In this document: positions 1 through 8,434 of the stretch, piece by piece
How positions within the stretch are numbered: position 1 is the stretch's first letter
Layout of the letters: each line of letters starts with the position of its first letter
Assembly: GCA_944387525.1 (NCBI GenBank)
Contig: CALXFF010000001.1
Span: 77,242-109,308 of the forward strand
DNA length: 32,067 bases
DNA from: an uncultured Clostridia bacterium
GTDB taxonomy: Bacteria; Bacillota; Clostridia; TANB77; CAG-508
Reading direction: 5' to 3'
Position numbers and translations under genes: made by a program
Notes under the pieces: generated by a model
Seen by the model: only the letters and a program-made list of their open reading frames with translations
The model's database searches: none
What the model was told of the DNA's origin: nothing

Positions 1-240
1 TTGAGTAATCTTAAAGTTACTTGTATCTGGTACTTTAAATGTTCCTATAACAAATCCTACTAATCCTAAAATTGCTATACAAATTAAACCTACAACATTC
101 ATAGATAATATACTAAATATCAAATATAGTGGTAATCCACACGCTCCACCTACAGCAGTATATACTAATGCTTTTGCTGAGAATACAAATAGTATTCTAC
201 CTTCTCCTTTTACATCTCTTGGCAAATTATATGTTCCCAA
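1..240 (-). CDS. PrgI family protein (VirB3-like), 3' end outside window
   Basis: Partial gene: 80 codons are visible and the frame is open to the left edge. The product starts MGTYNLPRDVKGEGRILFVF and continues with two hydrophobic stretches (about residues 18-42 and 46-65), then a charged segment beginning KVPDTSNF. This layout and the N-terminal motif match the PrgI family of Gram-positive type IV secretion systems, small inner-membrane proteins equivalent to VirB3 and usually encoded just before the TraC/VirB4 ATPase. The start is a TTG at 240, chosen because AAAGGAGG ends 7 nt upstream and no ATG fits. A promoter lies at 282-310. The pilin genes immediately upstream on the same strand support the assignment. 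Family recognised from memory of the motif; confidence is good but not certain. Confidence 0.8.
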   Translation of the reverse strand, partial: MGTYNLPRDVKGEGRILFVFSAKALVYTAVGGACGLPLYLIFSILSMNVVGLICIAILGLVGFVIGTFKVPDTSNFKITQ

Positions 241-281
241 ATTATTTCCTCCTTTGCAAAATCTAATTCCACTTACATATA

Positions 282-310
282 ATTATAACAAAAAAACTCG
301 GAAATTGTAA
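282..310 (-). promoter_or_regulatory. sigma-A promoter of the PrgI gene
   Basis: On the minus strand TTACAA (310-305) and TATAAT (287-282) are separated by 17 nt. The PrgI ribosome binding site follows about 25 nt downstream. Confidence 0.65.
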
Positions 311-440
311 CATTTTTAGCAAAAAAAGATAAAAATAATGTATTTTTAATATGATTGTAATATGGATGTAATAAATTCTGCTGTAATATAATAGTAAAAT
401 AAGCTATATATCATAGTTAAAATTGATACATTTTAAAACA

Positions 441-470
441 GCAAAATAAAAGAACCCCTAAGGATTCTTC
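441..470 (-). terminator. Rho-independent terminator after pilin gene
   Basis: On the minus strand AAGAATCC, loop TTAG, GGGTTCTT (469-450; one G-U pair in RNA) is followed by a T-rich tract. It lies 27 nt past the stop codon of the pilin gene ending at 497. Confidence 0.6.
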
Positions 471-496
471 TATTTTATAAGCTTTATACATTAATA

Positions 497-871
497 TTAT
501 GAAGCAACTCCTGTAAAGAAGTCGTAAATAACTTGTGCAAATGCTGAAGCTGCAAATATTAAAGCTGCACCAACTATGTATGGCATCATTGTCTTCTTGT
601 ATTCTGCTTTTTCCTCTGCACTACCCATCATGTATTTAATACCTAATACAATTAATACGATAACAGATAATACTATACCAACTACTTGTAAAACACCAAC
701 TATACTATTACCAACATCATTTATAGAGTTAACTCCATTTGTTACCTTAGAAGTATTTCCTGTTAAGTCCCCTGGTGTGATATCTGATGCTGCAATAGAA
801 GCAATTGATACAGAAACTATTGTCATTATAATTAATAATGCTGTAACAACTTTTAATACATTTTTATTCAT
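497..871 (-). CDS. TrbC/VirB2-like type IV secretion pilin (1)
   Basis: A 124-residue protein. Residues 1-29 form a signal peptide (short basic start, hydrophobic core, ASIAA end). A Ser/Thr/Asn-rich spacer follows, then two membrane helices (about 58-80 and 95-115) joined by the short charged loop KYMMGSAEEKAEYKKTMMPY. The layout signal peptide, helix, basic/acidic cytoplasmic loop, helix is that of VirB2/TrbC pilins, and the GIKYMMGS...EYK signature is shared with the neighbouring gene. The ATG follows AAAGGAGG at an 8-nt spacing. It has its own promoter (954-982) and terminator (441-470), so it is probably made as a separate, abundant transcript. Expected role: pilus or channel subunit of a Gram-positive secretion apparatus; substrate unknown. 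Confidence 0.8.
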   Translation of the reverse strand: MNKNVLKVVTALLIIMTIVSVSIASIAASDITPGDLTGNTSKVTNGVNSINDVGNSIVGVLQVVGIVLSVIVLIVLGIKYMMGSAEEKAEYKKTMMPYIVGAALIFAASAFAQVIYDFFTGVAS

Positions 872-953
872 ATTGGTTTCCTCCTTTTATTTATATTTTA
901 TATTTTAAATCTCATATATTACTGAGAATTTTAAAAACATTATTATCTTTTAT

Positions 954-982
954 ATTATAACATAATATTCTATTTTTTGCAA
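954..982 (-). promoter_or_regulatory. sigma-A promoter of pilin gene 1
   Basis: On the minus strand TTGCAA (982-977), a 17-nt spacer, and a consensus TATAAT (959-954), about 80 nt upstream of the pilin start codon. The same TTGCAA-N17-TATAAT form recurs at the tnpB gene and at the right edge of the window. Confidence 0.7.
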
Positions 983-1005
983 ATATTCAAGTCTTTTCTA
1001 TTTTT

Positions 1006-1359
1006 TTAGACATTTTTAGCTATTTGATAAATAATTTGAGGTATAGTTGTTCCTGAAAATATTAGAAAAGCACCTATTATATATGGTTTTAAAGTTTCTT
1101 TATATTCTGCTCTTTCCTCTAAACTGCCCATCATATATTTTATTCCTATAATCATAAGCATTACTACAGAAACTACTATTCCAACAACTTGAATTACTCC
1201 AAGAATTGTTTCCGCTTTTTCTTCAAGTTTTTGAGAACTACCTCCTGAACCTCCTCCATATGCATTTAAATCACCTAAATCTGCTCCAGCAGCATAACAA
1301 AATGTTGGGAAAATTATTAACATACATAATACAACTATAAAAAACTTTTTTCTTCTCAT
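1006..1359 (-). CDS. TrbC/VirB2-like type IV secretion pilin (2)
   Basis: A 117-residue paralogue of the pilin at 497-871. It has a signal peptide (residues 1-23, ending CYAAG), a Gly/Ser-rich linker (about 35-42), and two membrane helices enclosing GIKYMMGSLEERAEYKETLKPY. In the loop KYMMGS is identical between the paralogues and the rest is conservatively changed. The stop-to-start gap to the upstream gene (1368-2366) is only 8 nt, so the two are co-transcribed from the promoter at 2389-2417. AGGTGATT lies just before the ATG. The glycine-rich mature N-terminus is absent from pilin 1, so the two may be major and minor subunits; that is inference. Confidence 0.78.
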   Translation of the reverse strand: MRRKKFFIVVLCMLIIFPTFCYAAGADLGDLNAYGGGSGGSSQKLEEKAETILGVIQVVGIVVSVVMLMIIGIKYMMGSLEERAEYKETLKPYIIGAFLIFSGTTIPQIIYQIAKNV

Positions 1360-1367
1360 CTAATCAC

Positions 1368-2366
1368 CTACATTCCCTGTAATATTCCAACTACTATTTT
1401 CCATATTGCAAATCCACCAAATACTACTACACATCCTACAACATATGGAATTAACAATTTTTTTGCTTCTACTTTTGTTTCTATATTTGATGCCATTAGT
1501 TTTATACCTATAATTGCCCCAACAAGAACTGCTACAACTACTCCTACTGCTAATGCTATGTTATATACTGTATTTGAAAAATTCTGTAATTCTGTGTTTG
1601 ATAAAGTTGGATTTCCAGATTGTACAAATTGGTCCGCATCACTCATTACATCATCTAGGTTTCCTCCTGCACTACTAGGACCAGTTTTTGATGGTTGATT
1701 TGTATATATTGTATCACCATTCAAAACACTTTGTTGCTCTTGTTGTTGCTCTTGTTCTTCCTCCAATTTTTCCGCTTTATCTGTAACTGTTTCCGCACCC
1801 GCCTCATCAGCCATTGAAAGTGCCTGTTCTTCAGATATCTGTCTTACTTCAAGTTCTGCCTGTATATCTTCTAATATAATAGAAATTTGAACTTTTATTG
1901 CTGTATCCCCAATAACACCACCTGCGCCACCTTTATTTAAATCCTCCATTACGCTGTTACATTCTTTATAAGCTACAGATAATTCTAAATCAGACATATC
2001 TGGAATAGATTTACCTCTATATTTATCTAAAATTTCTCGTGCAGCAGTTTGAACATTAGTATTTTTATCATATATTTTTAAGCTACTTTCCTGTACATAA
2101 TAGTTCTTACCATTGTTTGTAACCTCAGATAATCCTCCACTATCATAATCCTCTATATATTTGACATATGTAAATATAGTATCAGCAGCAAAACTTCTCT
2201 CTGTCTTTTTATAATGAGATATTCCTATACTATCTACTGTATATTCATAAATAAATGTTTCTTCTTTTGCCTGAACCTTATCACCTTTTACAAAAGCATA
2301 TGTATCAAAAGAAAAACATAATAATGCTAATATAAAAAATATAACTATATAAACAACTTTTTTCAT
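1368..2366 (-). CDS. Large secreted protein with C-terminal TrbC/VirB2-like pilin domain
   Basis: A 332-residue protein. Residues 1-24 are a signal peptide. About 25-190 form a soluble region I do not recognise. A Glu/Gln coiled-coil-like stretch follows (about 195-215, EEEQEQQQEQQ), then a Ser/Gly/Pro linker. Residues 265-332 are two membrane helices around GIKLMASNIETKVEAKKLLIPY, the same helix-loop-helix signature as the two pilins downstream. The protein therefore joins a large extracytoplasmic domain to a pilin-like membrane anchor. It is first in an operon with pilin 2 (8-nt gap) and has a consensus promoter at 2389-2417. Possible roles are an adhesin-tipped pilin or a channel scaffold; none is shown by sequence. 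The TrbC-like part is well supported, the N-terminal function is unknown. Confidence 0.72.
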   Translation of the reverse strand: MKKVVYIVIFFILALLCFSFDTYAFVKGDKVQAKEETFIYEYTVDSIGISHYKKTERSFAADTIFTYVKYIEDYDSGGLSEVTNNGKNYYVQESSLKIYDKNTNVQTAAREILDKYRGKSIPDMSDLELSVAYKECNSVMEDLNKGGAGGVIGDTAIKVQISIILEDIQAELEVRQISEEQALSMADEAGAETVTDKAEKLEEEQEQQQEQQSVLNGDTIYTNQPSKTGPSSAGGNLDDVMSDADQFVQSGNPTLSNTELQNFSNTVYNIALAVGVVVAVLVGAIIGIKLMASNIETKVEAKKLLIPYVVGCVVVFGGFAIWKIVVGILQGM

Positions 2367-2388
2367 ATGACATCACCCACTTTATACT

Positions 2389-2417
2389 ATTATACTGCAT
2401 TTTTCGCTATTTTTCAA
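2389..2417 (-). promoter_or_regulatory. sigma-A promoter of the large pilin-domain gene operon
   Basis: TTGAAA (2417-2412), a 17-nt spacer and TATAAT (2394-2389) on the minus strand, about 25 nt before the ATG at 2366. Confidence 0.68.
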
Positions 2418-2551
2418 CTCATTTTATATTTTTAATACAAATGAAATCAAAATGTAATATTTATTCCCATAAAATCATATTTATAAAATTTTTGATTATA
2501 ACTATCATCAAAAATCTTTATCAGTCATAACTAACAATTCACTTTTAAAGC

Positions 2552-2590
2552 TAAAGAAAACATCGATAAGAACTATCGATGTAATCTTTA
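2552..2590 (-). terminator. Long inverted repeat / terminator after the small membrane protein gene
   Basis: TAAAGA-AA-ACATCGATA (2552-2568), loop AGAAC, TATCGATGT-AA-TCTTTA (2574-2590): a perfect 9-bp stem extended by 6 bp beyond an AA/AA internal loop. On the minus strand a TTTTCTTT tract follows the inner stem. It lies 15 nt past the stop at 2605. Confidence 0.6.
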
Positions 2591-2604
2591 GAAATATTAA
2601 CCTG

Positions 2605-2793
2605 TCAACCAAAGATTGAATTTATAAAATAGATACACATACCGAAACAAGCTACCATCATTACCAACATATAAACCCAAACTTCACCCCGCTTATTTTT
2701 GCCGAATATAAGCCAATATATTCCCGATATTAAACCTACTACTCCGAAAACACCAGCTACAAAATCAATTATAAAGTTTAACATTCCTTTCAC
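2605..2793 (-). CDS. Small two-helix membrane protein, function unknown
   Basis: A 62-residue protein with two clear membrane helices (about residues 6-31 and 40-60) separated by the basic loop GKNKRGEVW. I do not recognise the family. It has its own promoter (2843-2871) and terminator (2552-2590), which argues that it is real. The start is GTG at 2793 with GAGGGT about 6 nt upstream; the ATG four codons later has no spaced ribosome binding site. It sits at the head of the secretion-type gene block, so an accessory role there is possible but unproven. Codon 35 (2691-2689) is CGG, the only ordinary-looking in-frame CGG I found in the window. Confidence 0.6.
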   Translation of the reverse strand: MKGMLNFIIDFVAGVFGVVGLISGIYWLIFGKNKRGEVWVYMLVMMVACFGMCIYFINSIFG

Positions 2794-2842
2794 CTTACCC
2801 TCTATATCATCTAGAGAGTCCTTTCTAATTTTTTATAACTTA

Positions 2843-2871
2843 ATTATACTACAATTCAAAATATTTTTCAA
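2843..2871 (-). promoter_or_regulatory. sigma-A promoter of the small membrane protein gene
   Basis: TTGAAA (2871-2866), a 17-nt spacer and TATAAT (2848-2843) on the minus strand, 50 nt upstream of the GTG start at 2793. Confidence 0.62.
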
Positions 2872-2919
2872 ATTATGTAGATTTATCTAACATATCTTAC
2901 CAACCCTTTTAAATCAGCA

Positions 2920-2946
2920 AAAGTCACTGTACTGAGCAGTGACTTT
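2920..2946 (-). terminator. Terminator after tRNA-Ser(GCT)
   Basis: A perfect 10-bp stem AAAGTCACTG / CAGTGACTTT with a 7-nt loop. It lies about 20 nt past the CCA end of the tRNA and is followed on the minus strand by TTTTGCTGATTT. Confidence 0.7.
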
Positions 2947-2966
2947 CACATTATATATTAAATTAC

Positions 2967-3057
2967 TGGCGGAGATGAGAGGGTTCGAACCTCCGCGCCG
3001 CGGTTAGCGACCTAACTGTTTAGCAAACAGTCCCCTTCACCACTTGGGTACATCTCC
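2967..3057 (-). tRNA. tRNA-Ser (anticodon GCT)
   Basis: The 91-nt minus-strand sequence begins GGAGATG and ends CATCTCC-G-CCA, so the CCA tail is encoded. The anticodon stem-loop ACTGT-TTGCTAA-ACAGT gives GCT, reading AGC/AGU. The long variable arm typical of serine tRNAs and a GGAGG-TTCGAAC-CCTCT T-arm (with one G-T pair) are present. A second serine tRNA lies 57 nt upstream. Confidence 0.96.
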
Positions 3058-3069
3058 ATCTTATAAATA

Positions 3070-3110
3070 AAAGTTAGATATTCAGGAAACAAAAAGAAGT
3101 ATCTAACTTT
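3070..3110 (-). terminator. Terminator between the two tRNA-Ser genes
   Basis: A perfect 11-bp stem AAAGTTAGATA / TATCTAACTTT with a 19-nt loop. It starts 4 nt past the CCA end of tRNA-Ser(TGA) and is followed on the minus strand by TTTTATTTAT. The second tRNA may therefore depend on partial read-through or processing. Confidence 0.65.
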
Positions 3111-3114
3111 ATTT

Positions 3115-3206
<92 letters not shown>

Positions 3207-3212
3207 AATTTT

Positions 3213-3259
3213 AAGAAAAATGTCCAGCGACAATATATATATTAGCATTTTTCTGGACA
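3213..3259 (-). terminator. Terminator of the parA-parB-DUF4446 operon
   Basis: On the minus strand TGTCCAG (3259-3253) pairs with CTGGACA (3227-3221) across an AT-rich loop that can itself fold (AATATATATATT). TTTTTCTT follows. It lies about 50 nt past the DUF4446 stop. Confidence 0.55.
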
Positions 3260-3307
3260 CTTGTCAATAGCAATTTATAGTTTTTTTATAACTTTGTACT
3301 TATATTT

Positions 3308-3829
3308 TTATTTTCTATCTACTCTTATATTTCCTTCAGAATTTATAGCCTTTTGAACAGCCATTTTTTCTTCTTCAGACATAGTATAACTAGATTCTCC
3401 ATTTTTAACAGGTTTTGCATAAATATTAGACATTTCTCTAGAATAGATACCATTTAAAACAACACCATCATTGTGTTCATCTAATAAAGCAAGTGTGAAA
3501 CTCAAGTCACTTCCAGTATCTTTAAAAGCATTATATCTTACAATACCTACTTTTTGAATACATCTTGTCAAATCCTCATCCAATGTTTTCACATAATTTG
3601 CAATTTCTGCATTTTGTTTTTCAACTTTTTCAACTCTATACATATAGGTTTCCAAATCTTCTTCTATATTATTCCCATTTCCTAACTTTTCTAAAAATTT
3701 CTTATATTTTTTATTTAAACTAGACAATTTTGCCATCATTGTTATAATCAATAAGACTAGAATTATTGTAATTATAACCCATCCTAACAAAAAGAAATCC
3801 CCTTTTATTATATCTATAATCATATCCAT
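3308..3829 (-). CDS. DUF4446 family membrane-anchored protein
   Basis: A 173-residue protein with one N-terminal membrane helix (about residues 12-33), a coiled-coil-like region (about 35-90) and a conserved C-terminal domain containing IQKVGIVRYNAFKDTGSDLSFTLALLD, split here as IQKVGIVRYNAF then KDTGSDLSF and ALLDEHNDG. That signature and the position directly after parB identify the DUF4446 family of Firmicutes. The function is not established; the conserved linkage suggests a link to chromosome segregation or the cell envelope. It starts 19 nt after the parB stop and is surely co-transcribed with parAB. A terminator follows at 3213-3259. Confidence 0.85.
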   Translation of the reverse strand: MDMIIDIIKGDFFLLGWVIITIILVLLIITMMAKLSSLNKKYKKFLEKLGNGNNIEEDLETYMYRVEKVEKQNAEIANYVKTLDEDLTRCIQKVGIVRYNAFKDTGSDLSFTLALLDEHNDGVVLNGIYSREMSNIYAKPVKNGESSYTMSEEEKMAVQKAINSEGNIRVDRK

Positions 3830-3848
3830 GTAATCACATCTCTCTTTC

Positions 3849-4700
3849 TTATTTATTATTAACTAAATCTAAAATTCTCTCTAAATCCTCATTTGAAGTA
3901 TATTCAATTATTATCTTTCCTCTTCTTCTTCCAGCATCTAATCTAACTTTTGAACCAAAGAAAGACTGAAAAGTATTTTCAATATTTTTATATAATATAT
4001 GATTTCTCTTTTGCTCTTCTTTAGTTTCCTTAACTTTAGATTTTTTCTCTACCTGTCTAACTGTAGCTCCTCTTTCTAGCATTTGTATTGCTGTTTCGTA
4101 TTGTTTTTCTGGTGGTAACATCAAAAGAGCTTTACAATATCCTTCTGATATTTTTCCTTCTTTAACCATTTCTAATACTCGTGGCTCTAAATTTAAAACT
4201 CTAACCCAGTTAGCCACTGTACTTCTACTTTTCCCTAGTTTTTTTGCTACAATTTCTTGAGAAAGTCCATAATTATCAATAAGAGTACGTATTCCTAGTG
4301 CTTTTTCATAAGGATTCAAGTCCTCTCTTTGCATATTTTCTATTAAAGAAATTTCTGTGTTAACTCTTTCATCATCTTCACGTATTATCGCTGGTATTTC
4401 AGTTAATCCCGCAATTTTAGATGCTCTCCATCTTCTTTCACCTGCTACAATACTATAATAACCATCTTTTTTGCTTACTACAATTGGTTGAATTAATCCA
4501 TATTCTTTAATAGATTGTGCTAATTCCTCCAATGCTTCTTGGTCAAACCTTTTTCTTGGTTGGTCTCTATTTGGTTCAACTTCTGTTATTTTTAAATTTT
4601 TTAATGTATCATTTTCTTGTACTTGTTCTTCCTCTGGTACAGGACCAAACAATGCATCTAATCCTTTTCCTAACCCTGTCATCTTAGGCATTTTAATCAC
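3849..4700 (-). CDS. parB: Chromosome partitioning protein ParB (Spo0J)
   Basis: A 283-residue ParB, a normal length. The N-terminus GLGKGLDALFG is the ParA-contacting motif. The CTP-binding/ParB_N domain spans about 35-125 with GERRWRAS at 87-94. A helix-turn-helix follows (about 145-170, QEIVAKKLGKSRSTVANWVR), then a linker and a C-terminal dimerisation domain. It should bind parS sites near the origin, slide as a CTP-dependent clamp and load SMC. The start shown is GTG at 4700, close behind GAGAGGAT; an ATG at 4691 is the alternative. It lies 43 nt downstream of parA in the same operon. No full 16-bp parS palindrome was found in the window by eye. Confidence 0.96.
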   Translation of the reverse strand: MIKMPKMTGLGKGLDALFGPVPEEEQVQENDTLKNLKITEVEPNRDQPRKRFDQEALEELAQSIKEYGLIQPIVVSKKDGYYSIVAGERRWRASKIAGLTEIPAIIREDDERVNTEISLIENMQREDLNPYEKALGIRTLIDNYGLSQEIVAKKLGKSRSTVANWVRVLNLEPRVLEMVKEGKISEGYCKALLMLPPEKQYETAIQMLERGATVRQVEKKSKVKETKEEQKRNHILYKNIENTFQSFFGSKVRLDAGRRRGKIIIEYTSNEDLERILDLVNNK

Positions 4701-4743
4701 TATCCTCTCATTCTATGAATTTAATATTTTATTAATTTTACAT

Positions 4744-5532
4744 TTAAGCCATATGTTTTGCTTTTTTCTCTTCTTCATTTATTTTCAAAAACTCTTTTGC
4801 AAACTTCATATAACTTTTTGCTCCTTTAGAACGTGGATCATATTCAGTAATTGGCATACCATAACTTGGAGCTTCACTTAATCTAACATTTCTAGGTATG
4901 ACTGTTTTGTAAACTTTGTTTCCAAAGTATTTTTTAACCTCTTTTACCACTTGATTTGATAAATTTGTCCTTATATCATACATCGTTAATAAAGCACCCT
5001 CAATTTCAATCTCTTTATTTAAATGTTTCTTTACTAAGTTAATTGTATTTAAAAGTTGTCCTAATCCTTCTAACGCATAATATTCACATTGTACAGGTAT
5101 TAAAACACTATCTGATGCAGTAAAAGAATTTAAAGTTATTAATCCCAATGATGGAGGACAATCTATCAATACATAATCGAACCTATCTTTTATTACTTCT
5201 AACTTTTCTTTTAGTCTTTGCTCTCTTGACATCATTGATACTAACTCAACTTCAGCACCTGCTAGATTTATATTTGATGGGCATACTTTCAAATTTTTTA
5301 TCATAGTATCTTGTATTGTTTCTTCTATTTCTGTCTCGCCTACTAATACGTCATACAAAGATAACTCTACATCTTTTTCTACTCCTAAACCACTTGTAGC
5401 ATTCCCTTGAGGATCAGCATCTATTAATAATACTTTTTTCCCTTTTTTGGCTAAAATTGTACCTAGATTAACTGTTGTCGTAGTTTTTCCAACTCCACCT
5501 TTTTGATTTGCTAATGATATTACTTTACTCAA
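4744..5532 (-). CDS. parA: Chromosome partitioning ATPase ParA (Soj)
   Basis: A 262-residue Soj-type ParA. It has a deviant Walker A KGGVGKTTTT (residues 11-20), LIDADPQGNATSGLG (switch/Walker A' region) and the Walker B YVLIDCPPS. It dimerises on DNA with ATP and works with ParB in origin segregation and in control of DnaA activity. I start it at TTG 5532, giving MSKVISLANQKGG. AATGGAGG then lies 8 nt upstream and the protein begins as in other Soj proteins; an in-frame ATG at 5547 overlaps that ribosome binding site and has none of its own. The promoter is at 5616-5644. Confidence 0.95.
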   Translation of the reverse strand: MSKVISLANQKGGVGKTTTTVNLGTILAKKGKKVLLIDADPQGNATSGLGVEKDVELSLYDVLVGETEIEETIQDTMIKNLKVCPSNINLAGAEVELVSMMSREQRLKEKLEVIKDRFDYVLIDCPPSLGLITLNSFTASDSVLIPVQCEYYALEGLGQLLNTINLVKKHLNKEIEIEGALLTMYDIRTNLSNQVVKEVKKYFGNKVYKTVIPRNVRLSEAPSYGMPITEYDPRSKGAKSYMKFAKEFLKINEEEKKAKHMA

Positions 5533-5615
5533 TTTTATTGCCTCCATTTTAGTTAATTTTGCTTTTGTAGTTCAAGTAAAACTTTATCAACAAGTTTTAT
5601 ATTTTCTACACTTCT

Positions 5616-5644
5616 ATAATATAAAAATATATAAAAAAAGTCAA
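5616..5644 (-). promoter_or_regulatory. sigma-A promoter of parA-parB-DUF4446
   Basis: TTGACT (5644-5639), a 17-nt spacer and TATTAT (5621-5616) on the minus strand. A near-consensus DnaA box (TTATCAACA, 5586-5594) lies just downstream, inside the transcribed leader. Confidence 0.65.
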
Positions 5645-5774
5645 CAAATTTTTAGAAATTTTTGTGAATTTTTCCAAAAATTTTATCGACTTTTTTACGT
5701 TTAAATTAAGGAAAATACTTTAATAGTTGATGTAGAACCTTAAACTATACAAATTTATTGTTTCTCTTTAGTTT

Positions 5775-6494
5775 TTATAATGGCTTTTTAGAAGGTTCTC
5801 CTGCTTTTCTAGGGTATTTATTAGGTGTTTCTTTAATTTTATTAATTAAAATAATATTTCTACTAATATCAGAATTTGGTAAATCAAATTCATCTACTTT
5901 TTCAACTTTTCCACCTAAGATTTTGATTGCATTTTTAGAATGTTCTAACTCTTCCTCTATCAAAGAACCTTTCATACTAATTACCTTTCCTCCAACTTTT
6001 ACAAGTGGTAATAAATATTCTGATAATGTCGCAAGATTTGCAACTGCTCTAGATGTAGCTATATCAAATTTTTCTCTATATTTTTTATCCTTTCCGAAAT
6101 CCTCTACTCTTGAATGAACTGTTTCAATTTTTTCTAAATTAAGTTCTCTTATAACTTCATCCAAGAAATTTATTCTTTTTTGTAATGAATCCAATAAAGT
6201 AATTTCTATATCTTGTCTATATATTTTTAATGGAATTCCTGGAAATCCAGCACCAGTCCCTACATCTACTACTCTAGTTCCATCTGAAATATACTTTGAG
6301 ATTGTTAAAGAATCAACAAAATGCTTTAATATTATTTCATCTGGCTCAGTAATAGCAGTTAAATTTATTCTTTTATTCCATTCTATTAACAAATTCATAT
6401 AATTATAAAACTGTTTTAGTTGGATTTCAGATAAAGTTATTCCCAATTTATCAACATTTATTATCATCTTTTCTTTAAACTCATTAAATTCCAC
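5775..6494 (-). CDS. rsmG: 16S rRNA (guanine527-N7)-methyltransferase RsmG (GidB)
   Basis: A 239-residue RsmG, full length. The SAM-binding motif VVDVGTGAGFPG is at residues 75-86, preceded by the family motif NRINLTAI written here as KRINLTAIT (41-49) and followed by LLDSLQKR and TSRAVA. It methylates G527 of 16S rRNA; loss gives low-level streptomycin resistance in other bacteria. The gene follows mnmG, the usual gidA-gidB order, but a 17-bp hairpin (6526-6566) separates the two. The ATG at 6494 is preceded by AGAGAGGTGATTAATTG. The C-terminus is lysine-rich and unremarkable. Confidence 0.96.
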   Translation of the reverse strand: MEFNEFKEKMIINVDKLGITLSEIQLKQFYNYMNLLIEWNKRINLTAITEPDEIILKHFVDSLTISKYISDGTRVVDVGTGAGFPGIPLKIYRQDIEITLLDSLQKRINFLDEVIRELNLEKIETVHSRVEDFGKDKKYREKFDIATSRAVANLATLSEYLLPLVKVGGKVISMKGSLIEEELEHSKNAIKILGGKVEKVDEFDLPNSDISRNIILINKIKETPNKYPRKAGEPSKKPL

Positions 6495-6525
6495 AATTAA
6501 TCACCTCTCTTTCATAAAATACTAT

Positions 6526-6566
6526 CTGATTGAAACAGAATTACAATTTAATTCTGTTTCAATCAG
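6526..6566 (-). terminator. 17-bp hairpin at the mnmG stop codon, between mnmG and rsmG
   Basis: CTGATTGAAACAGAATT (6526-6542), loop ACAATTT, AATTCTGTTTCAATCAG (6550-6566): a perfect 17-bp inverted repeat that includes the mnmG stop codon. The trailing tract on the minus strand (ATAGTATTTTATG) has a weak run of T, so it could terminate, attenuate, or stabilise the mnmG 3' end while letting rsmG be read. Confidence 0.6.
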
Positions 6567-8434
6567 CCTTTCATTTGTTGTAAATAAACCAACAAAACTG
6601 AAATATCGGCAGGTGAAACCCCTGATATTCTTGATGCTTGCCCTATTGAACGTGGTCTAAATTTATTAAGTTTTTGCCTTCCTTCCAAACTTATTCCATT
6701 CAATTTTTCATAATCAATATTATCTGGCAAGATCTTACTTTCAAGTTTTTTAAATTTTTCAACTTGAGCCTCTTGCATTTTAATATATCCTTCATATTTT
6801 ATTTGAATTTCTACTTCTTCCTTCTCTTGTCTTGATAATTCTGGTCTCTCATCATCTATTTCAGCCAATTTTTCATAGTCCAACTCTGTTCTTTTTAGTA
6901 ATTCAGACATTTTAGTTCCTGTTGTTAATTCAGATGTTCCATACTTTATAAGCAAGTCATTTACTCTTTTTTCAGGCTTTACAACTAATTTTCTTAGTCT
7001 TGCTATTTCTTTTTCTATATTTCCTCTTTTTTTCTTAAATTTTTCAAATCTTTCATCAGAAATAAGACCTATATCATGTCCTATTTCAGTTAATCTTAGA
7101 TCTGCATTATCTTGCCTCAATAATAGCCTATATTCAGCTCTAGAAGTCATCATTCTATATGGTTCATTAGTACCTTTTGTAACAATATCATCTATTAAAA
7201 CACCTATATATCCTTGAGTTCTGTCTAATATTAAAGGTTCTTTTCCTTTTATTTTTTGAGTAGCATTTATCCCTGCAATTAAGCCCTGACAAGCTGCTTC
7301 TTCATATCCTGAAGTTCCATTTATTTGTCCCGCCATAAATAATCCTTCAATTCCTTTATATTCTAGCGATAATTTTAAATTAGAAGGATCTATACAATCA
7401 TATTCAATTGCATATGCAGGCCTTGTAAATTCAGCTTTTTCAAGTCCTGGAATTGTATGATATAAAGCTATTTGTACATCTTCAGGTAATGAAGAACTCA
7501 TTCCTTGTATATACATTTCCTCAGTATCCAAACCAACTGGTTCAACAAATGCTTGATGTCTAGGTTTATCGCTAAATCTAACAACTTTATCTTCAATAGA
7601 TGGACAATATCTAGGCCCTGTTCCCTCTATTTTTCCACCATATAAAGGAGAACGATGCAAATTTTGCCTTATAATCTCATGTGTTTTTGCATTAGTATAA
7701 GTTAGATAACAATCTACCTGTTCAAAATCCTTTGGTTCATCTTCAAAAGAAAAAGCTTCAATCCCCTGATCTCCTTTTTGTACCTCCATCTTACTAAAAT
7801 CAATACTTCTACGGTTTATTCTAGCAGGTGTTCCAGTTTTAAATCTAACTAAATCTATTCCTAGTTTTTTAAGACATTCTGATAATTTATTTGCAGCAGC
7901 AACCCCATCTGGCCCACTTTCCTTGCTATAATCACCAATAAATATCTTTCCTTTTAGATATGTACCAGTTGCTAAAATAACAGCCTTAACTTTATAAACT
8001 GCTCCAACGTCAGTTTTAATCGCCGTTACTTTGCCATTTTCGACTACAATATTCACAATTTCCCCCTGTTTTACCTCCAGATTCTCTTGTTTTTCTAAAG
8101 TATGCTTCATTTCAGCTTGATATTTCTTTCTATCAGCTTGTGCTCTCAATGAATGCACAGCCGGTCCTTTAGAAGTATTAAGCATTTTTATTTGAATCAT
8201 AGTTTTGTCTATATTTTTTGCCATTTCTCCACCTAATGCATCAATTTCTCTGACTAGATGTCCTTTTGAGCTTCCACCTATATGTGGATTACATGGCATA
8301 TTAGCAATCGCCTCTAAGCTTATAGAAAAAATCAATGTTTTCATTCCTAGTCTAGCTGCAGCTAAGGCTGCTTCACATCCCGCATGTCCTGCTCCTACTA
8401 CTGCTATATCATATTCTCCAGCAAAATATTCCAT
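6563..8434 (-). CDS. mnmG: tRNA uridine-5-carboxymethylaminomethyl modification enzyme MnmG (GidA)
   Basis: A 623-residue protein, the usual length. The FAD-binding GAGHAG lies at 14-19 in [12 protein letters not shown]. The family signatures [22 protein letters not shown], here noted as [12 protein letters not shown] then [10 protein letters not shown], and [20 protein letters not shown] (as [13 protein letters not shown]) are present. The C-terminal helical domain ends in [18 protein letters not shown]. With MnmE it installs the cmnm5 group at the wobble uridine of several tRNAs. Normally mnmE lies directly upstream; here an 830-bp empty gap separates them. The ATG at 8434 follows GGAAGAAT with good spacing. 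Confidence 0.97.
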   Translation of the reverse strand: MEYFAGEYDIAVVGAGHAGCEAALAAARLGMKTLIFSISLEAIANMPCNPHIGGSSKGHLVREIDALGGEMAKNIDKTMIQIKMLNTSKGPAVHSLRAQADRKKYQAEMKHTLEKQENLEVKQGEIVNIVVENGKVTAIKTDVGAVYKVKAVILATGTYLKGKIFIGDYSKESGPDGVAAANKLSECLKKLGIDLVRFKTGTPARINRRSIDFSKMEVQKGDQGIEAFSFEDEPKDFEQVDCYLTYTNAKTHEIIRQNLHRSPLYGGKIEGTGPRYCPSIEDKVVRFSDKPRHQAFVEPVGLDTEEMYIQGMSSSLPEDVQIALYHTIPGLEKAEFTRPAYAIEYDCIDPSNLKLSLEYKGIEGLFMAGQINGTSGYEEAACQGLIAGINATQKIKGKEPLILDRTQGYIGVLIDDIVTKGTNEPYRMMTSRAEYRLLLRQDNADLRLTEIGHDIGLISDERFEKFKKKRGNIEKEIARLRKLVVKPEKRVNDLLIKYGTSELTTGTKMSELLKRTELDYEKLAEIDDERPELSRQEKEEVEIQIKYEGYIKMQEAQVEKFKKLESKILPDNIDYEKLNGISLEGRQKLNKFRPRSIGQASRISGVSPADISVLLVYLQQMKG

